A DNA stretch of 64,000 nucleotides from Anagrus nilaparvatae. Taxonomy: Eukaryota > Arthropoda > Insecta > Hymenoptera > Mymaridae. Within the stretch, counting starts at the first letter, position 1. The number at the start of each line of letters is the position of its first letter. The stretch lies in assembly GCA_022575985.1 (NCBI GenBank), contig JAKSXM010000007.1, positions 35,714,501-35,778,500 on the forward strand. The letters run 5' to 3'. The notes below the pieces were generated by a model, which had not been told where the DNA came from, searched no databases, and saw nothing but the letters and a program-made list of their open reading frames with translations. This document shows positions 1-10,299 of the stretch, piece after piece. A program made the position numbers and the translations under genes.

Positions 1-559
1 TTTCCAATCACTTCTAGAAAAAAAGATGTCATTAATAATAGTCTAGGTAAAATAGCTTAATTAGCCCGTGAAAATTATAAACATCTAAGCACTCGATTAC
101 TACCGTTGTTAAACTGCATCCTTTTTGTTTCTTTGCCACCTACTGATAGAATGTTGATCGTTTCAGAAAGTTACGGTTGCTAATGAATAAAGTAAAAAAT
201 TATTTGAATATTATTTATTTTATTTTAAATTATTTTATTTATTTTAATATTAAAAATTGTTTTAATATTTTTTTTTATCATAAAGTAGTATTAAAAAATT
301 TACAAGATTTTATTATCAATGTATCATTATTCAGAGTAAGTTTCTCTTAAGGGGCAGTACAGGTTAAAATCCGACTTTTTTGAAAAAACCTAATTTTCAG
401 AAAATGTTAACAAAAAATTGGAAATCCAAGAAGAGGGAAACATTGCCAAGACTTTGGCGGATTCAAAACTGTGGGTTTAGGCCTTTTTATAATATGTTTG
501 CTCGGAGATTTTTTTCTTTGAAAATGTATCTTTTAGTATTTATGATTAAAATTTTTTTT
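1..559. other. AT-rich non-coding flank
   Basis: No gene, RNA gene or clear repeat is visible. The stretch is dominated by A/T runs. A short open frame at 380-643 has no recognisable domain and runs into the dispersed repeat that follows, so I do not treat it as a gene. Confidence 0.5.
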
Positions 560-830
560 AAACATGGAACATGTTGTTCGGCAGGGGGTTGTTTCTTCAA
601 GCATTTCAATTTGGGGAGTGGGGGTAATTGGACTAGATTGTAAAATTTCGATTTAGTGAATAAGAATAATCCGGGTTTAGGGGTTTTAAATAATTTGAGT
701 TTAGGGGCTTAGAATATTTTCGATTTATGAAGTTAAAATTAATCCGGTTTAGGGGAGTAAAATATTTTCGATAAAAGGGTATAGAATAATTAAATAATTA
801 AATAAAAAAACTAATTAGACACAAAAAAAA
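560..830 (+). repeat. Dispersed repeat family A, copy 1
   Basis: The copy begins with the near-palindrome AACATGGAACATGTT at about 565, then a G-rich stretch, then degenerate units of about 35-40 bp built on GGGTTTAGGGG...AATAAT. The same order (AACATG palindrome, G-rich block, TTAGGGACTTAGAATAATT-type units) recurs at 8,128-8,702 in this orientation, and inverted at 3,830-4,310 and 51,570-51,880. This is therefore a genome-wide repeat rather than a local satellite. No coding capacity is seen. Confidence 0.6.
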
Positions 831-1086
831 TACTCTGAATTTAATTTTCGAAATTTTGCATCTATTTAGAAGTTAATTTTGCATAATCTAGATTAAGTAT
901 TATTTAAGATTGGTAGTCATTATCTAGTATCTTCTTGTGACTAAAAATTTTAATTTATCTAAAAAAATAATAATAAAAAGTATGAGTATTAATTATTATC
1001 AAGGACAAATTATGCTTAGAGATTTCGTTACCTAGTTGACATTAATTATTGTATTTAAAAAAATAAATATAACTGATAACACTTAC

Positions 1087-3032
1087 CTTCCTTATTGTTA
1101 GCAAAATCATTATTCTGCAAATTTTCTCTTTCAGAGTCATCATTACCAACGTTTTCTGTATCTTCTTCTTCATCCTCGTATAATAAAAAATAAGTTTCAT
1201 TGTAATTTTCATTAATGAATTCTTCAAAATTATTATGAATGACGATTTCTTCTGAATGAATATTTTGACTTATACTATCATCTTCTACAGTCTCATGATC
1301 AAGTCTCAACATTAATTCATCATCAGGTCCTCCAGAATGATTTATTAGTGTACTTTGTAGCGCCGAATTATGTTCATTTTGTTCTTTTAAACCTACAAGA
1401 GGCACATCACTGTCATCTTCAGCATTTTTGGACTTTGATAAAATTTCATTACAGTGCTTCCCAAGAATATACCATTTTAGTCTGTACCGAAATTCAAGAG
1501 CCGATGGATGATCATTGCTTGCACCCATACTTCTAATGTAAGCAAAGAGATTCTCTAAACAGTCTTGATTCAATCTGTTAGTTAAAATATATTGAAAATT
1601 GAATGACTGGAATTTAATATTTTTTTTAATAAAATTATAAAGTTGCTTTAGAGACATATTATTTAATAAAATTCCCTTTTGAAATGGTAGTAACGATTTT
1701 CTATCTCCAGCTCGTGTTAATCCAATAATGTTAGAAACTTGATTTAATAAAATATTTTGTTCTTTTATATCATTTCCATAAGGTTTTTGCCCTTTGCTGT
1801 ATCCAAATACTAATTTACTATTAAAAAGATCAAACCATTTATCCATTGTTTCTATTAGTTCTGCAGTTTCTTCTCAGTATTTAGAATGAAGCTGATTTTT
1901 TCCACCTAAGGCTAAAATTGTCCTTGCCATTGTTTGAGATACTAATTCCGTAGCTAAAGCAACATTTTGTCTTTTAGATCCTTTGCAGGAAAGATGTTCA
2001 CTAGAAATCTTATGAGTAAATTTTAGTTCAACAGGTTTCTGCACAGCTAATGCCTCGTTAATAACAGTCACATCAACAAATGCTTTTTCAACTAGCTTTG
2101 TTTCTCCATTATCATCTTCTATTTCATGCATAATATGATACCCATCGTCCAAAAAATGATTTCGAAAAAGTTTTACCAAGTGAGGCACGTCGGCAAAAAC
2201 GAAAACTTTATAAAGGTTATTACATGGATACACAAAATAACACTTTTGCTGAGGATCTATGCCTATATTTAAATTATTAAAAGCTGTTGAATTACCTCCT
2301 CCTAGATCAGTTACAACAGAGACGACTGTATAACCAGCTTCCCATAACTTAGATATAACATCAAGAATCATAGTCTTATTTAGTTTCTTGTCACATTTAT
2401 AATAAATAGGTTGTTTCCATTTACTAAACAATCCTTTTGCCATGCAAATTTGTATTTTATCCGATGGACCAACAACTTGCTCCAATTTCTTGTCTATCTC
2501 TATTTTTTTAGCTGTGTAAATTTCATCGAAGCATATGCAAGTTAATTTCTCAAAATCTACCAAGGATTCTCCTTTTGTTTTCATAAACGTCAAAACATCA
2601 GTTAAAACACCTTCTGACATATCCATTTTCGACATCCATCTTCTTAAAGTGCTTATACAAGGAAGTGGAATTTTTTTTCTCATAAATCTGTAAGCCTTAG
2701 GGCTTATGCTCCTTAAAGCTACGGCTTCTGATATATCAGCAACTTCCCACATAACTTTTTGTTTATTGGGATTTAAAATTTTTTCAATTTGTTTAGGAGT
2801 AAACGTGTTTTTAAGGGCATATCTTACAATATCCTGCTTATAATATTTACTTTCTTACCTTTTAACTTTCTTTTTTAACTCGGCATTTTCTTTAAACAAT
2901 GGTTTTTTTATTTTATTTATATAAGCTTTGCTTTCCAATCTCTTTATTCTTTTTCTTAAAGCTTCATTTTCTGCTTTGACTATGGTATTTTCTTTCAAAA
3001 CTTCAATAAAATTTTCAATTTTTTGGTTTTTT
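1087..3032 (-). CDS. P-type transposase catalytic exon (two stops)
   Basis: This large exon opens with a heptad-like basic coiled coil (KAENEALRKRIKRLESK), matching the dimerisation zipper after the THAP domain in P transposases. It then reads into the RNase H-like fold. Recognisable family blocks are ICFDEIYTAKKIEID and VVGPSDKIQICMAKGLFSKWK near the first acidic residue, VVSVVTDLGGGN, FADVPHLVKLFRNHFLDDG around the second, and NQDCLENLFAYIRSMG near the C-terminal glutamate. The tail is acidic. In-frame stops at 2857-2855 and 1876-1874 break it, but the frame continues unchanged through both. The simplest reading is point mutation of an otherwise collinear gene. A donor GTAAGT follows at 1086-1081. 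Confidence 0.85.
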
Positions 3033-3086
3033 CTAAAAAAAAAAGAAAAAAAAACTTAAAATCATTTTGTAAACTCACAAACAACA

Positions 3087-4310
3087 AACATGGAGCATGT
3101 TTAACTTTACGCTAACAAAAAAAACCACGTAGCTATACTCCCTGGCTCAGGGAGTTTATAACTCCCTAAATCAGGGAGTTAACTCCCTAAAACAGGGGTT
3201 TTTGTAATTCAAAATTTTTGTAAAACGTTTTTCTCAACCTCGAAAACCCCCAGGTAATGTAAAAAGCTTATTCTGAAATATTTGTTCATCCGCCATCTTG
3301 AAAAACCGGAAAATATGCTGGGGCCAAAAAATTTCATTAATAAAAACGTTTTTCTCGTCCTTAAAAACCCCCAGGTAATGTTGAAAATTCCTTTTTTCAT
3401 GTTTTTTTTTCTACCATCTTGGAAAATTGGTAAATATGCTGGGGCCAAAAAATGAAAAATTTTAATAATAAAAACGTTTTTCTCGACCTCAAAAACCCCC
3501 AGGTAATATAGATATTTCTACTTTTCATGTTTTTTGTCCGCCATCTTGGAAAATCGGAAAATTGTTGAAAAATTAAAAATACGCCTCAAGGATATCAGCT
3601 TTCCCTCGTACGGTTCATTTTCATCCCGACGGTATTCCAGGAGATAACAAAAATTTCAGGGAGTTAACTCCCTTATTTTAGGGAGTTAACTCCCTGATTT
3701 AGGGAGTTATAAACTCCCTGAGCCAGGGAGTATAACTCCGTGGTTTTTTTTTGTTAGAGATACTTTAAATCACCGCTATTTTTTTGTAACTATTAAGTTA
3801 ATAGTATTCTTGGATAATGATTATAGCATTCATATAAATTTGAGCTCCTAAAATCCTTATTATTCTATATGCCTTTATCGAAATTATTCTAAGTCCCTAT
3901 ACTCAAAATGTTCTAAACCCCTAAATCTTAATAATTCTAAGTCCCTAAACCTGAAATATTTTAAGTCTGTAAAATCAAAATTATTTTAAGTCCCAAGACC
4001 TGAATTATTGTAAGTCCCTAATCTCAAATTATTCCTAGATAGTCCCTAACAGAAATTAATTCTAAGTGCCTAAACCCAATGTATTCTTTGTCCCTAAATT
4101 CAAATTATTCCTAGATATGCCCTAAATTAGAATTATTATTAGTCCCTAAATTGAATTTATTCTAAGTCCCTAAATCGAAAATATTTTCAGTCACTAAACG
4201 TAAATTATTCTACGTCCCTAACTTAAAATTATTCTAAGCCCATTTGACCACCCCCCCAAATGACATGCTTGAAGTACCCCCCTGCTTATAAACATGTTCC
4301 AAGTTAAAAA
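3087..4310. repeat. Insertion in the THAP gene intron: family A material with a nested hairpin element
   Basis: The interval lies wholly inside one intron. It starts with AACATGGAGCATGTTT (3,090) and ends with AAACATGTTCCAAGTT (about 4,295), an inverted pair of the family A end motif. The right part (about 3,830-4,260) has about a dozen degenerate units of 35-40 bp of the type ATTCTAAGTCCCTAAAC, followed by C-rich runs. This is family A in inverted orientation. The left part is the hairpin element at 3,112-3,757. The THAP exons on both sides remain in phase, so this DNA sits in a spliced intron. Confidence 0.6.
3112..3757. mobile_element. Hairpin (foldback-type) element with AGGGAG/CTCCCT palindromic ends
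   Basis: The outer ends are inverted copies: CTAACAAAAAAAACCACG on the left and CGTGGTTTTTTTTTGTTAG on the right, each followed inward by about 70-90 bp of alternating CTCCCT and AGGGAG words. Each arm can therefore fold on itself as well as pair with the other. The interior holds about three tandem units of about 125 bp containing CCGCCATCTTGGAAAAT, GGAAAATATGCTGGGG and CTCAAAAACCCCCAGGTAAT. The same core words make up the satellite at 52.1-53.9 kb. No coding region. Target-site duplication is not clear. Confidence 0.75.
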
Positions 4311-5194
4311 AAATTATTTTATAACAAAAAATTAAAAAATGTATTTAGGTAAAAAAAAATAAACCCACTTTATATTCACTGAGTTATCAAATGATCTACT
4401 ATCCAATAAATGACCAGTGTAATTTAATGTAGAAGATGAGTTACAAGTAGCTGAACATTCCGAGGCAATACTAAAAAATATAAATAAAAAAAATTATATA
4501 TTTCAGTTAAAAATGCATGCACATTCAGAAGCTTACTTTTTATCTGTAATGTTTTTATTAAAGTCATTTTTTTTTGTAGATTCTTCATATTGTGAACTGA
4601 TATTTCTGGCCACTTCAAATTTTCCCCTAAAATTTACGAAAAATTTATTTTTAGGTGTTTTATAAATTTAAGACTTTTGGGATGATTTTAAATTTTATAT
4701 TTGTACTTTATTTAAGCAACATTCATTAATTTTGTAATGCAACATTAATTCATTAATTAAATATATTTTTTATGATTTTTGAAGTCTTCAATAATCATTT
4801 AGTATTATTTATAAAATAAATTATACAAATTTTATAATTATTTAAAAGAAAAATTCTTTAAATAAATTGACTAAAGTAATACTGCATCTTGAAAAATAAA
4901 AGCTATTGGCAACTAAACCATCACTTTTTTTTAGACTATTTTTTATTTTTAGATCTATCCCATAAAGTTAATTTTCTGTAAGAGAGACACTATGTTTAGT
5001 GTAAAAAACTAACTTACCTTTTATAAGAAATAGATTCAGAATCAGGTGTCTTGACAAAATAATTATAATCTGACTCGATAAGTGTTTCATTATATGAATT
5101 ACTTTTACTAACGATTTTCTCTATCAGACTAAAAAAAAAGTAATGTTTTATTTACTCGTATCAGGAAAGTTTATAATAAAAAGAATAAGCTTAC

Positions 5195-5784
5195 TTTTCA
5201 TTATTAATATCTTGACTAAGAACTTGAAATATACTTTCAGGAATCATATCCAAGTTTTGAGAGGGTACTGCATTTTCAAGCAATGTCCTACTTTTTTTTG
5301 GTGTATAGCCTTTTGGCAAATCATTTAAATAGGCTGGTCTTGGAGCATAATCTGATTCACAAAAATGCTCTGAACACACTCTGACTAAAAAAACATTTAT
5401 AGAAATTATTTAAAATTTATAATTTACAGTTATTATATTTATTTTATTTCTTTAACAGAAACAAATATGTGAAAATTTTATTGGTTTTTGGAGCACTGAC
5501 TATAAATAGAAAACTAATGTTACTGTTAATATTTTAGAAAATAATTAAATTTTATAAAAATGTTTAAGTAAAATATGATGCATAATTTTTAATACACCAG
5601 CATCATATTAAATAATTTGTAAATATGTCTTTTACTTACGATTTTTAAGGTTATTTGCTTTAAATTTACACAAATCTTTCCATTTTTCTTTTAAATCATG
5701 ATTTTTTGGAAAAGAAAAAAATCTTATATTTTTGTCATCACTAATTTTGCTTTAACAATTCTTCACACAACATGAAAGAACCAT
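5195..5784 (-). CDS. THAP DNA-binding domain exons (broken)
   Basis: Exon 1 starts at ATG 5784 and reads MVLSCCVKNC, then a TAA stop, then SKISDDKNIRFFSFPKNHD, the usual opening of a THAP zinc finger (Cys-x4-Cys, then the FPK motif). Exon 1 ends at 5640 before GTAAGT. Exon 2 (5384-5195) follows a TTTTTTAG acceptor and gives RVCSEHF, which supplies the remaining Cys and His zinc ligands, then the family's PKGYTPKKSRTLLENAVPS block. In the family this domain binds subterminal transposon DNA. The single stop at codon 11 is the only lesion seen here, so a start downstream of it would lose the first zinc cysteines. Confidence 0.85.
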
Positions 5785-5965
5785 AATTAAAATTAAATTT
5801 TTTCAAAATTTTATGTAAACATAAACAAACATTTGCATTTATCACAACAAATATGGCCGTCGCTTGAGGATGCGCGAAAAAAACGTATTTTAGTATCCCC
5901 TCTTCGTTCTGCCTTTTAATATATGTGCCTTGAATATAACTATTTGCAATAATTCATATTACTAA

Positions 5966-7330
5966 CGACATCTATGAGATATTGATCGACGAAGTATGGA
6001 TATATATATAGGTAATCAATAAGCATACGGACGTCAAAGTCGCGTCGTCATGGCAACACTATGTAAACAATGAATGCTTGCTTTTTTTCATTTTATGAGT
6101 TATAGAAAGATATGATTTGAACAATCCTTTAGAATCTTCTTGTAGGTTGATAGACTTTTTTTGAGTATTGATGTAAAGGACCTCAGATGTGCTACGTTTG
6201 TGATATGAAGGTTCTTTGTCCAAAATGTGATAATTTTCCCACTTAAAGTTATGTTTAGTATCTATATAATGTTGAGTAATAGGTGGTATATTATCTTTCT
6301 TCTGAGTGTTGTTATCAGTATTGTCAAAGGTATTTTTTGATGGTTCAACCTTCTTATTTATGTGGCTTCTGAGAACCCTATGACTACCGGTTTGTTGTTT
6401 TTCTTTTTCTTTGGCTAAAGCTAATTCTTTTTTAATCTCCCTATCAACACCAGCCTTGTGTTCACCTATACGTATAGATACTTCACGTTTGGTTTAGCCT
6501 ACATATGTTGCATCACACTCTTTACACTCTATCTTATATATTACATTAGTATTCTCACCCTCTTTAAGTTTATCTTTGGCTTTGATGACTAGACTACTGT
6601 TACTTTTTTCAATTATAGGTATGGTGATGACATCATATTTTTTAAACATACCTGACATACTGTTGTAGAAACCGTCAATATTAGGAATGCATATCTTTGG
6701 TTTCTTAGCTATAATTCTTTTTTCTATGTCATAACTCACATTTTCATTGTTGTTGTCATCCTCAGCTCTATACTCAAGAGTATTTATTCTTTTATTAATG
6801 TAGTAGTCTATGAACTTGCTGGGATAATCATTATTCAATAATAGTTGTTTAACTACTACAAGGTTATCTGTGTGGAATTTCTTATCAGAAAGTAATATTG
6901 CTTTGTCTACTAATGTATATATCATTCCTATTTTCTGATGTTTTGTGTGTGCTGAGTTGAAATTCAAGTATCTACCCGATGAGGTTGGTTTTCTGTACCA
7001 ATTATGTGTCAATTTATTGTTCTGTCTAATTAATTTAATGTCTAAAAAATTTATACTATTGTCAATTTCTGTCTCATGAGTAAACTTTAGTCTATTGTGA
7101 TATGAATTAAAAATTTCAAGAATATGTTCTATTTTGTCATTTGGGATACATGTTAATATGTCGTGAACGTACCTGACAAAAAATACAGGTTTAAAATCTA
7201 GTAGGCTCAAACAGTGTTCTTCAAGATCCTCCAAAACTAGATTAGCAAACATTGAGGAAACTGCAGAGCCCATTGGTGAGCCATGTATTTGTTTTAGAAT
7301 CATATACGACCCTTGGCCATAAAAAAACAA
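5966..7330 (-). mobile_element. Penelope-like element, copy 1, 5'-truncated
   Basis: The copy contains the C-terminal half of a PLE reading frame plus a short 3' untranslated part. Its downstream edge near 5,966 (ACGACATCTAT) matches the downstream edge of copy 2 near 41,070 (GCGACATCTATTGG), and the sequences run in parallel from there into the coding end. The upstream edge is near 7,330, in the reverse-transcriptase domain, where homology to copy 2 stops and unrelated repeat DNA begins. 5' truncation is usual for target-primed integration. Confidence 0.8.
6059..7330 (-). pseudogene. PLE reverse transcriptase and GIY-YIG endonuclease (truncated, one stop)
   Basis: The open part (to 6,494) starts inside the RT palm with QIHGSPMGSAVSS. 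It carries the catalytic block as RYVHDIL, where family members (and copy 2 here) have RYVDDIL. The thumb region and NFLDIKL...WYRKPTSSGRYLNF follow. Near the end is the GIY-YIG endonuclease entry IYKIECKECDATYVG with its paired cysteines. A TAA stop at 6496-6494 replaces the glutamine of the usual YVGQTKR motif, consistent with CAA to TAA. The frame continues unbroken past it through RIGEHKAG to a natural TAG at 6061-6059. Missing N-terminus, altered YxDD and the stop all mark a dead copy. Confidence 0.85.
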
Positions 7331-8127
7331 TGCCTTTAATCATAGTTCACGCAATTTACGTGCGATTTGAGCAATTCATTACGTTTCTGGTCATCAGTCG
7401 TAATATTCTATTTAAACGTTTTTGCCAAGAAATGAGTTTGGCATGCTGACATAAGGTATCTATGAATAATTTCTTGCAAGTAACTGCCTCTGATTTCAGA
7501 AATCGGACACTCAATATATATTACTTTAAAAATAAAAAAAACATTTTTTTCCCTTTTTGAAATTGGTAATTCATATTTTTCTGTGGGAGTACTTGTTTTA
7601 GAAATATTGTATATATTATTTTCTATTAATTTAAACATTATGGTTTCCACCCTATTTCTGTTTATGAATGTACCTGGTTACAGAATACTTTATGTTTTAA
7701 CATTTTGATAATATTCATTATTTAAATATTTATTTAACTATTCTTTTACAGACCTGGCAGGGATAGAAAAAAAGTTGCAAAATGTAAATTTGAGATGTCT
7801 AACATATAAAAAACTCTTAGAAATTCCAGGCTAATTTACCAAGATATCAATAAATACTTGAGACTCATTTTGAAAAATGTTAAAAAAAAAAATAGACATC
7901 CTAGGCTAATTTAAGATATTAGTAGATTCTATAGACTCATTTAAAGAAATAAAAGTTACTGTACATCCCAGGTTAATGCAAGATATTAATGGATTATTTA
8001 GACTAATTCAAAAAAGTATAAGAAAAATAAATAATGTAGTGATATCCCAGAATTTTTAATATCGATATAAACAAACTCTTGAAACTTATCTTGAACATTA
8101 TCTTTAACTGTTGAAGCGTTATTCTTT
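7331..8127. other. Non-coding spacer with a fragment of a dispersed repeat
   Basis: At 7,345-7,385 the sequence CAATTTACGTGCGATTTG and its flanks match, imperfectly and in inverse orientation, the repeat near 50,905-50,950. An 80-codon open frame at 7,650-7,408 (minus) has no domain I recognise and no splice or family support. About 7,760-8,060 holds four loose units around TAAGATATTAATAGATT...AGACTCATTTA, a degenerate tandem repeat. Nothing else is visible. Confidence 0.4.
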
Positions 8128-8702
8128 TTAACATGGAACATGTTTATAGGGAGGGGGTACTTCGGAATTTGAAAATTAAGGGGGGGGGGGGGGGTCAAAT
8201 TTGTCCCATTTAAGGGGGGCGGTCAAATATGTCCCATTTAAGGGGGGGTCAAATATGTCCCATTTACGGGTGGTAGTCAAATATGTCCCATTTAAGGGGG
8301 GGGGGGGTCAAATTTGTCCCATTTAAGGGGTGGGGTCAAATATGTCCCATTTAAGGGGGGTAGTCAAATTTGTCCCATTTAAGGGGGAGGGTCAAATATG
8401 TCCCATTTAAGGGGGGGGGGTCAAATGGGACTTGGAATAATTTCAATTTTGGGACTTAGAATAATTTGGGTTTAGGAACTTAGAAAATTTTTTGATTTAG
8501 GGACCTAGAATAATACGCGTTTAGGAAATCATAATAGTTTGGGTTTAGAATCTTAACATTTAGTAAAGGTGATAACTACAAATTATAAAAATAGGAAATT
8601 GTATTTTTTTTGTGTTTCTATGTTGTAAGATTACAGATGTAAATGTAAGTAAACATGTTCCATGCATTTCGGTTGTGTGTACACAAACCGGTTATAAGTT
8701 TT
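8128..8702 (+). repeat. Dispersed repeat family A, copy 3, with its end motifs
   Basis: It starts with AACATGGAACATGTTT at about 8,131 and has the inverted motif AAACATGTTCCATG near 8,652. It closes with CGGTTGTGTGTACACAAACC and GGTTATAAG, a sequence found inverted at 51,570-51,605 in another copy. Between the ends lie the G-run minisatellite (8,180-8,425) and units of the GGGACTTAGAATAATTTGGGTTTAGG type (8,430-8,540). Paired inverted ends and recurrence at four places suggest a non-autonomous mobile element, but no target-site duplication was found. Confidence 0.6.
8180..8425 (+). repeat. G-run minisatellite (Gn TCAAATATGTCCCATTTAA)
   Basis: About eight and a half units of 26-32 bp, each a run of roughly 4-15 G followed by TCAAATnTGTCCCATTTAA. 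The first G run is 15 long (8,180-8,194). Unit length varies mainly in the G run, as expected from slippage. Confidence 0.85.
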
Positions 8703-8719
8703 TTCTTTCTAAAGTTGGT

Positions 8720-9560
8720 AAAGCAATGTTTTTCTTATTTTGTAAAATATGTATCTCTTAACTTATTGTACTCTTCAATTGCATCTAAATTGACTCTGAT
8801 ACTTAATGGATCAAAATTAATTAAATGAAGCTAATCTAACTTGGTAACTCTTGACAACGCTACATAAATCAGGCCTTCGTCAAAAATGTTATTACCAGCT
8901 TCCACTACTATATTTTCAAAACTTAATCCCTGTCTTTTATGAATAGTGATTCCATAACTTGAACATACTGGAAACTGATTCCTAATTATAAAAATATTAT
9001 CCCTTAACTCAAATTTTATTTAGCTCTTTCTATTAAATATTCAGTATTGTCTTTCAAATTAATTATAATATTTTTTATAACATTATAGTGATTTCGTGAA
9101 ACTGAAACAATTGTGCCAATAGCTCCATTGACTAGTCCTTTAGAGACATCAATATTTTTTCTAAGCATTATTACTGAACCCAATTTGACTTTTATGACTC
9201 TTGATATTTCAATTAAATTCGAATCATTTTCATCATATTTCTTTAACAAAGCTGCAATTCGTTTTTTCGTTATTGAAGATATATTACTAGAATAGTCATC
9301 AATAGCTGTAATATGAATTTCTTCCCCTTCAAGCATTTTTAAAATTTTATCATTTAAGACTTTGCACATGTCCAAAGTTGGTAAAAGGCAAAGTGTTCCA
9401 GGAGGCAACAAATTTATATAGTTAGCTAATTCATTCAAGCGAATATTAATATTAGAAGATGAAAATTGTAATTTTCTCGTTTGGAGGAGTGTAATATCAT
9501 TATTATTAACATTTGCTACTCTTAATCAATTTAAAAGCACTCCGTAAGTCTTGTCTGATC
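8720..9560 (-). pseudogene. Pif1-type helicase C-terminal fragment (Helitron-like), broken
   Basis: The open part (9,438-9,016) reads LLPPGTLCLLPT, then later KLGSVIMLRKNIDVSKGLVNG and GAIGTIVSV, the conserved C-terminal blocks of Pif1-family 5'-3' DNA helicases. Past the stop at 9,016 the reading continues as NQFPVCSSYGITIHKRQGLS and FDEGLIYVALSRVTKLD, stop, LHLINFDP. These are helicase motifs V-VI (TIHKxQG, YVALSR). Upstream, near 9,525, the family's LNRLR-type block is interrupted by a TGA. At least three stops and no motif I (Walker A) in range make this a relic. Pif1 helicases form the C-terminus of Helitron transposases and are also free-standing genes. No replication-initiator domain is visible, so the source stays open. 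Confidence 0.7.
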
Positions 9561-10251
9561 TATTTCAGCCATAATCCTGTAATTTTTTTTTTCTTTTATA
9601 ATTATTTTATTTAAAATAATATTTATTGATATATTTTTAAAATAGTATACTTTTGAATAATTAAAGATAATAAAACTATTATTTTCTAAAATAAAGATGC
9701 ATTTAAGCAAAAAATATCTTCCATCCTTTTTTACAACTTATATTTCTCGAGAATATTAAAGAAATTTTTTTCTTCTAATCATTAATCATTAATCACTAAA
9801 ATAGTCTTCTCATTAATCGATTAATAATCGAACAAGTATAATATAATGTATTAATAGATGAAAAGATTTCGTTTTGATATACCCTGATCGATATACTATT
9901 AGGCCTAAATAAAACGTGTCGTGGTATTATCTAAAAAAAAAGCACGAAAAAATATATTCTTTTAACAAAGCACGACACGCGACAATAAATATCTGTCGTG
10001 GCCTCTTGCTATGACAAGCAATGACGGTATTTATACTATAGCGCGCGTGAAATTATACAGAACTAACACATATTGTATTTATGCGCAATTTTTTAAAGTT
10101 AAAAAATTATTAAAAAAATAATAATAATTTTATAAGTATAATAATTAATTTTAACAATTAGACTAATTTTTTTTTGTATTTTATTAAGCAGTAGAATGTT
10201 TATAAATTATTAGTAACAAAAAAATACTATAAAAATAATACTTATGTAATT
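9561..10251. other. AT-rich spacer
   Basis: No gene or clear repeat seen. Extremely A/T rich with short direct repeats such as ATTAATCATTAATC (9,780). Confidence 0.5.
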
Positions 10252-10261
10252 AATTAATAAT

Positions 10262-10299
<38 letters not shown>

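Larger units (their letters stand above)
924..5784 (-). pseudogene. P-element-like THAP-domain transposase, spliced, three in-frame stops
   Basis: This is a multi-exon cut-and-paste transposase gene of the P-element/THAP9 family. Exons read from splice sites are 5784-5640, 5384-5195, 5128-5018, 4626-4537, 4470-4369 and 3032-1087, with a possible short last exon 958-924 (ATAAATT... to TAG). Each junction has a GT donor and a T-rich AG acceptor, and the codon phases match across all of them. That is strong evidence for the model. In order the product has a C2CH THAP zinc finger, a poorly conserved linker, a leucine-zipper-like coiled coil, and the RNase H-like catalytic region. Total length is about 870 codons, comparable to THAP9. 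Stops interrupt the frame at 5754-5752 (TAA, codon 11), 2857-2855 (TAA) and 1876-1874 (TGA), so it cannot make a full transposase. I could not identify terminal inverted repeats. The intron between 4,369 and 3,032 carries inserted repeats. Confidence 0.85.

Noticed and set aside
380..643. 87-codon plus-strand frame
   Set aside because: Crosses into dispersed repeat family A and has no domain.
2820..2860. A 26-nt intron in the transposase exon (GTAAG...AAGCAG)
   Set aside because: Too short to splice. The frame is collinear through the TAA, so a point stop is simpler.
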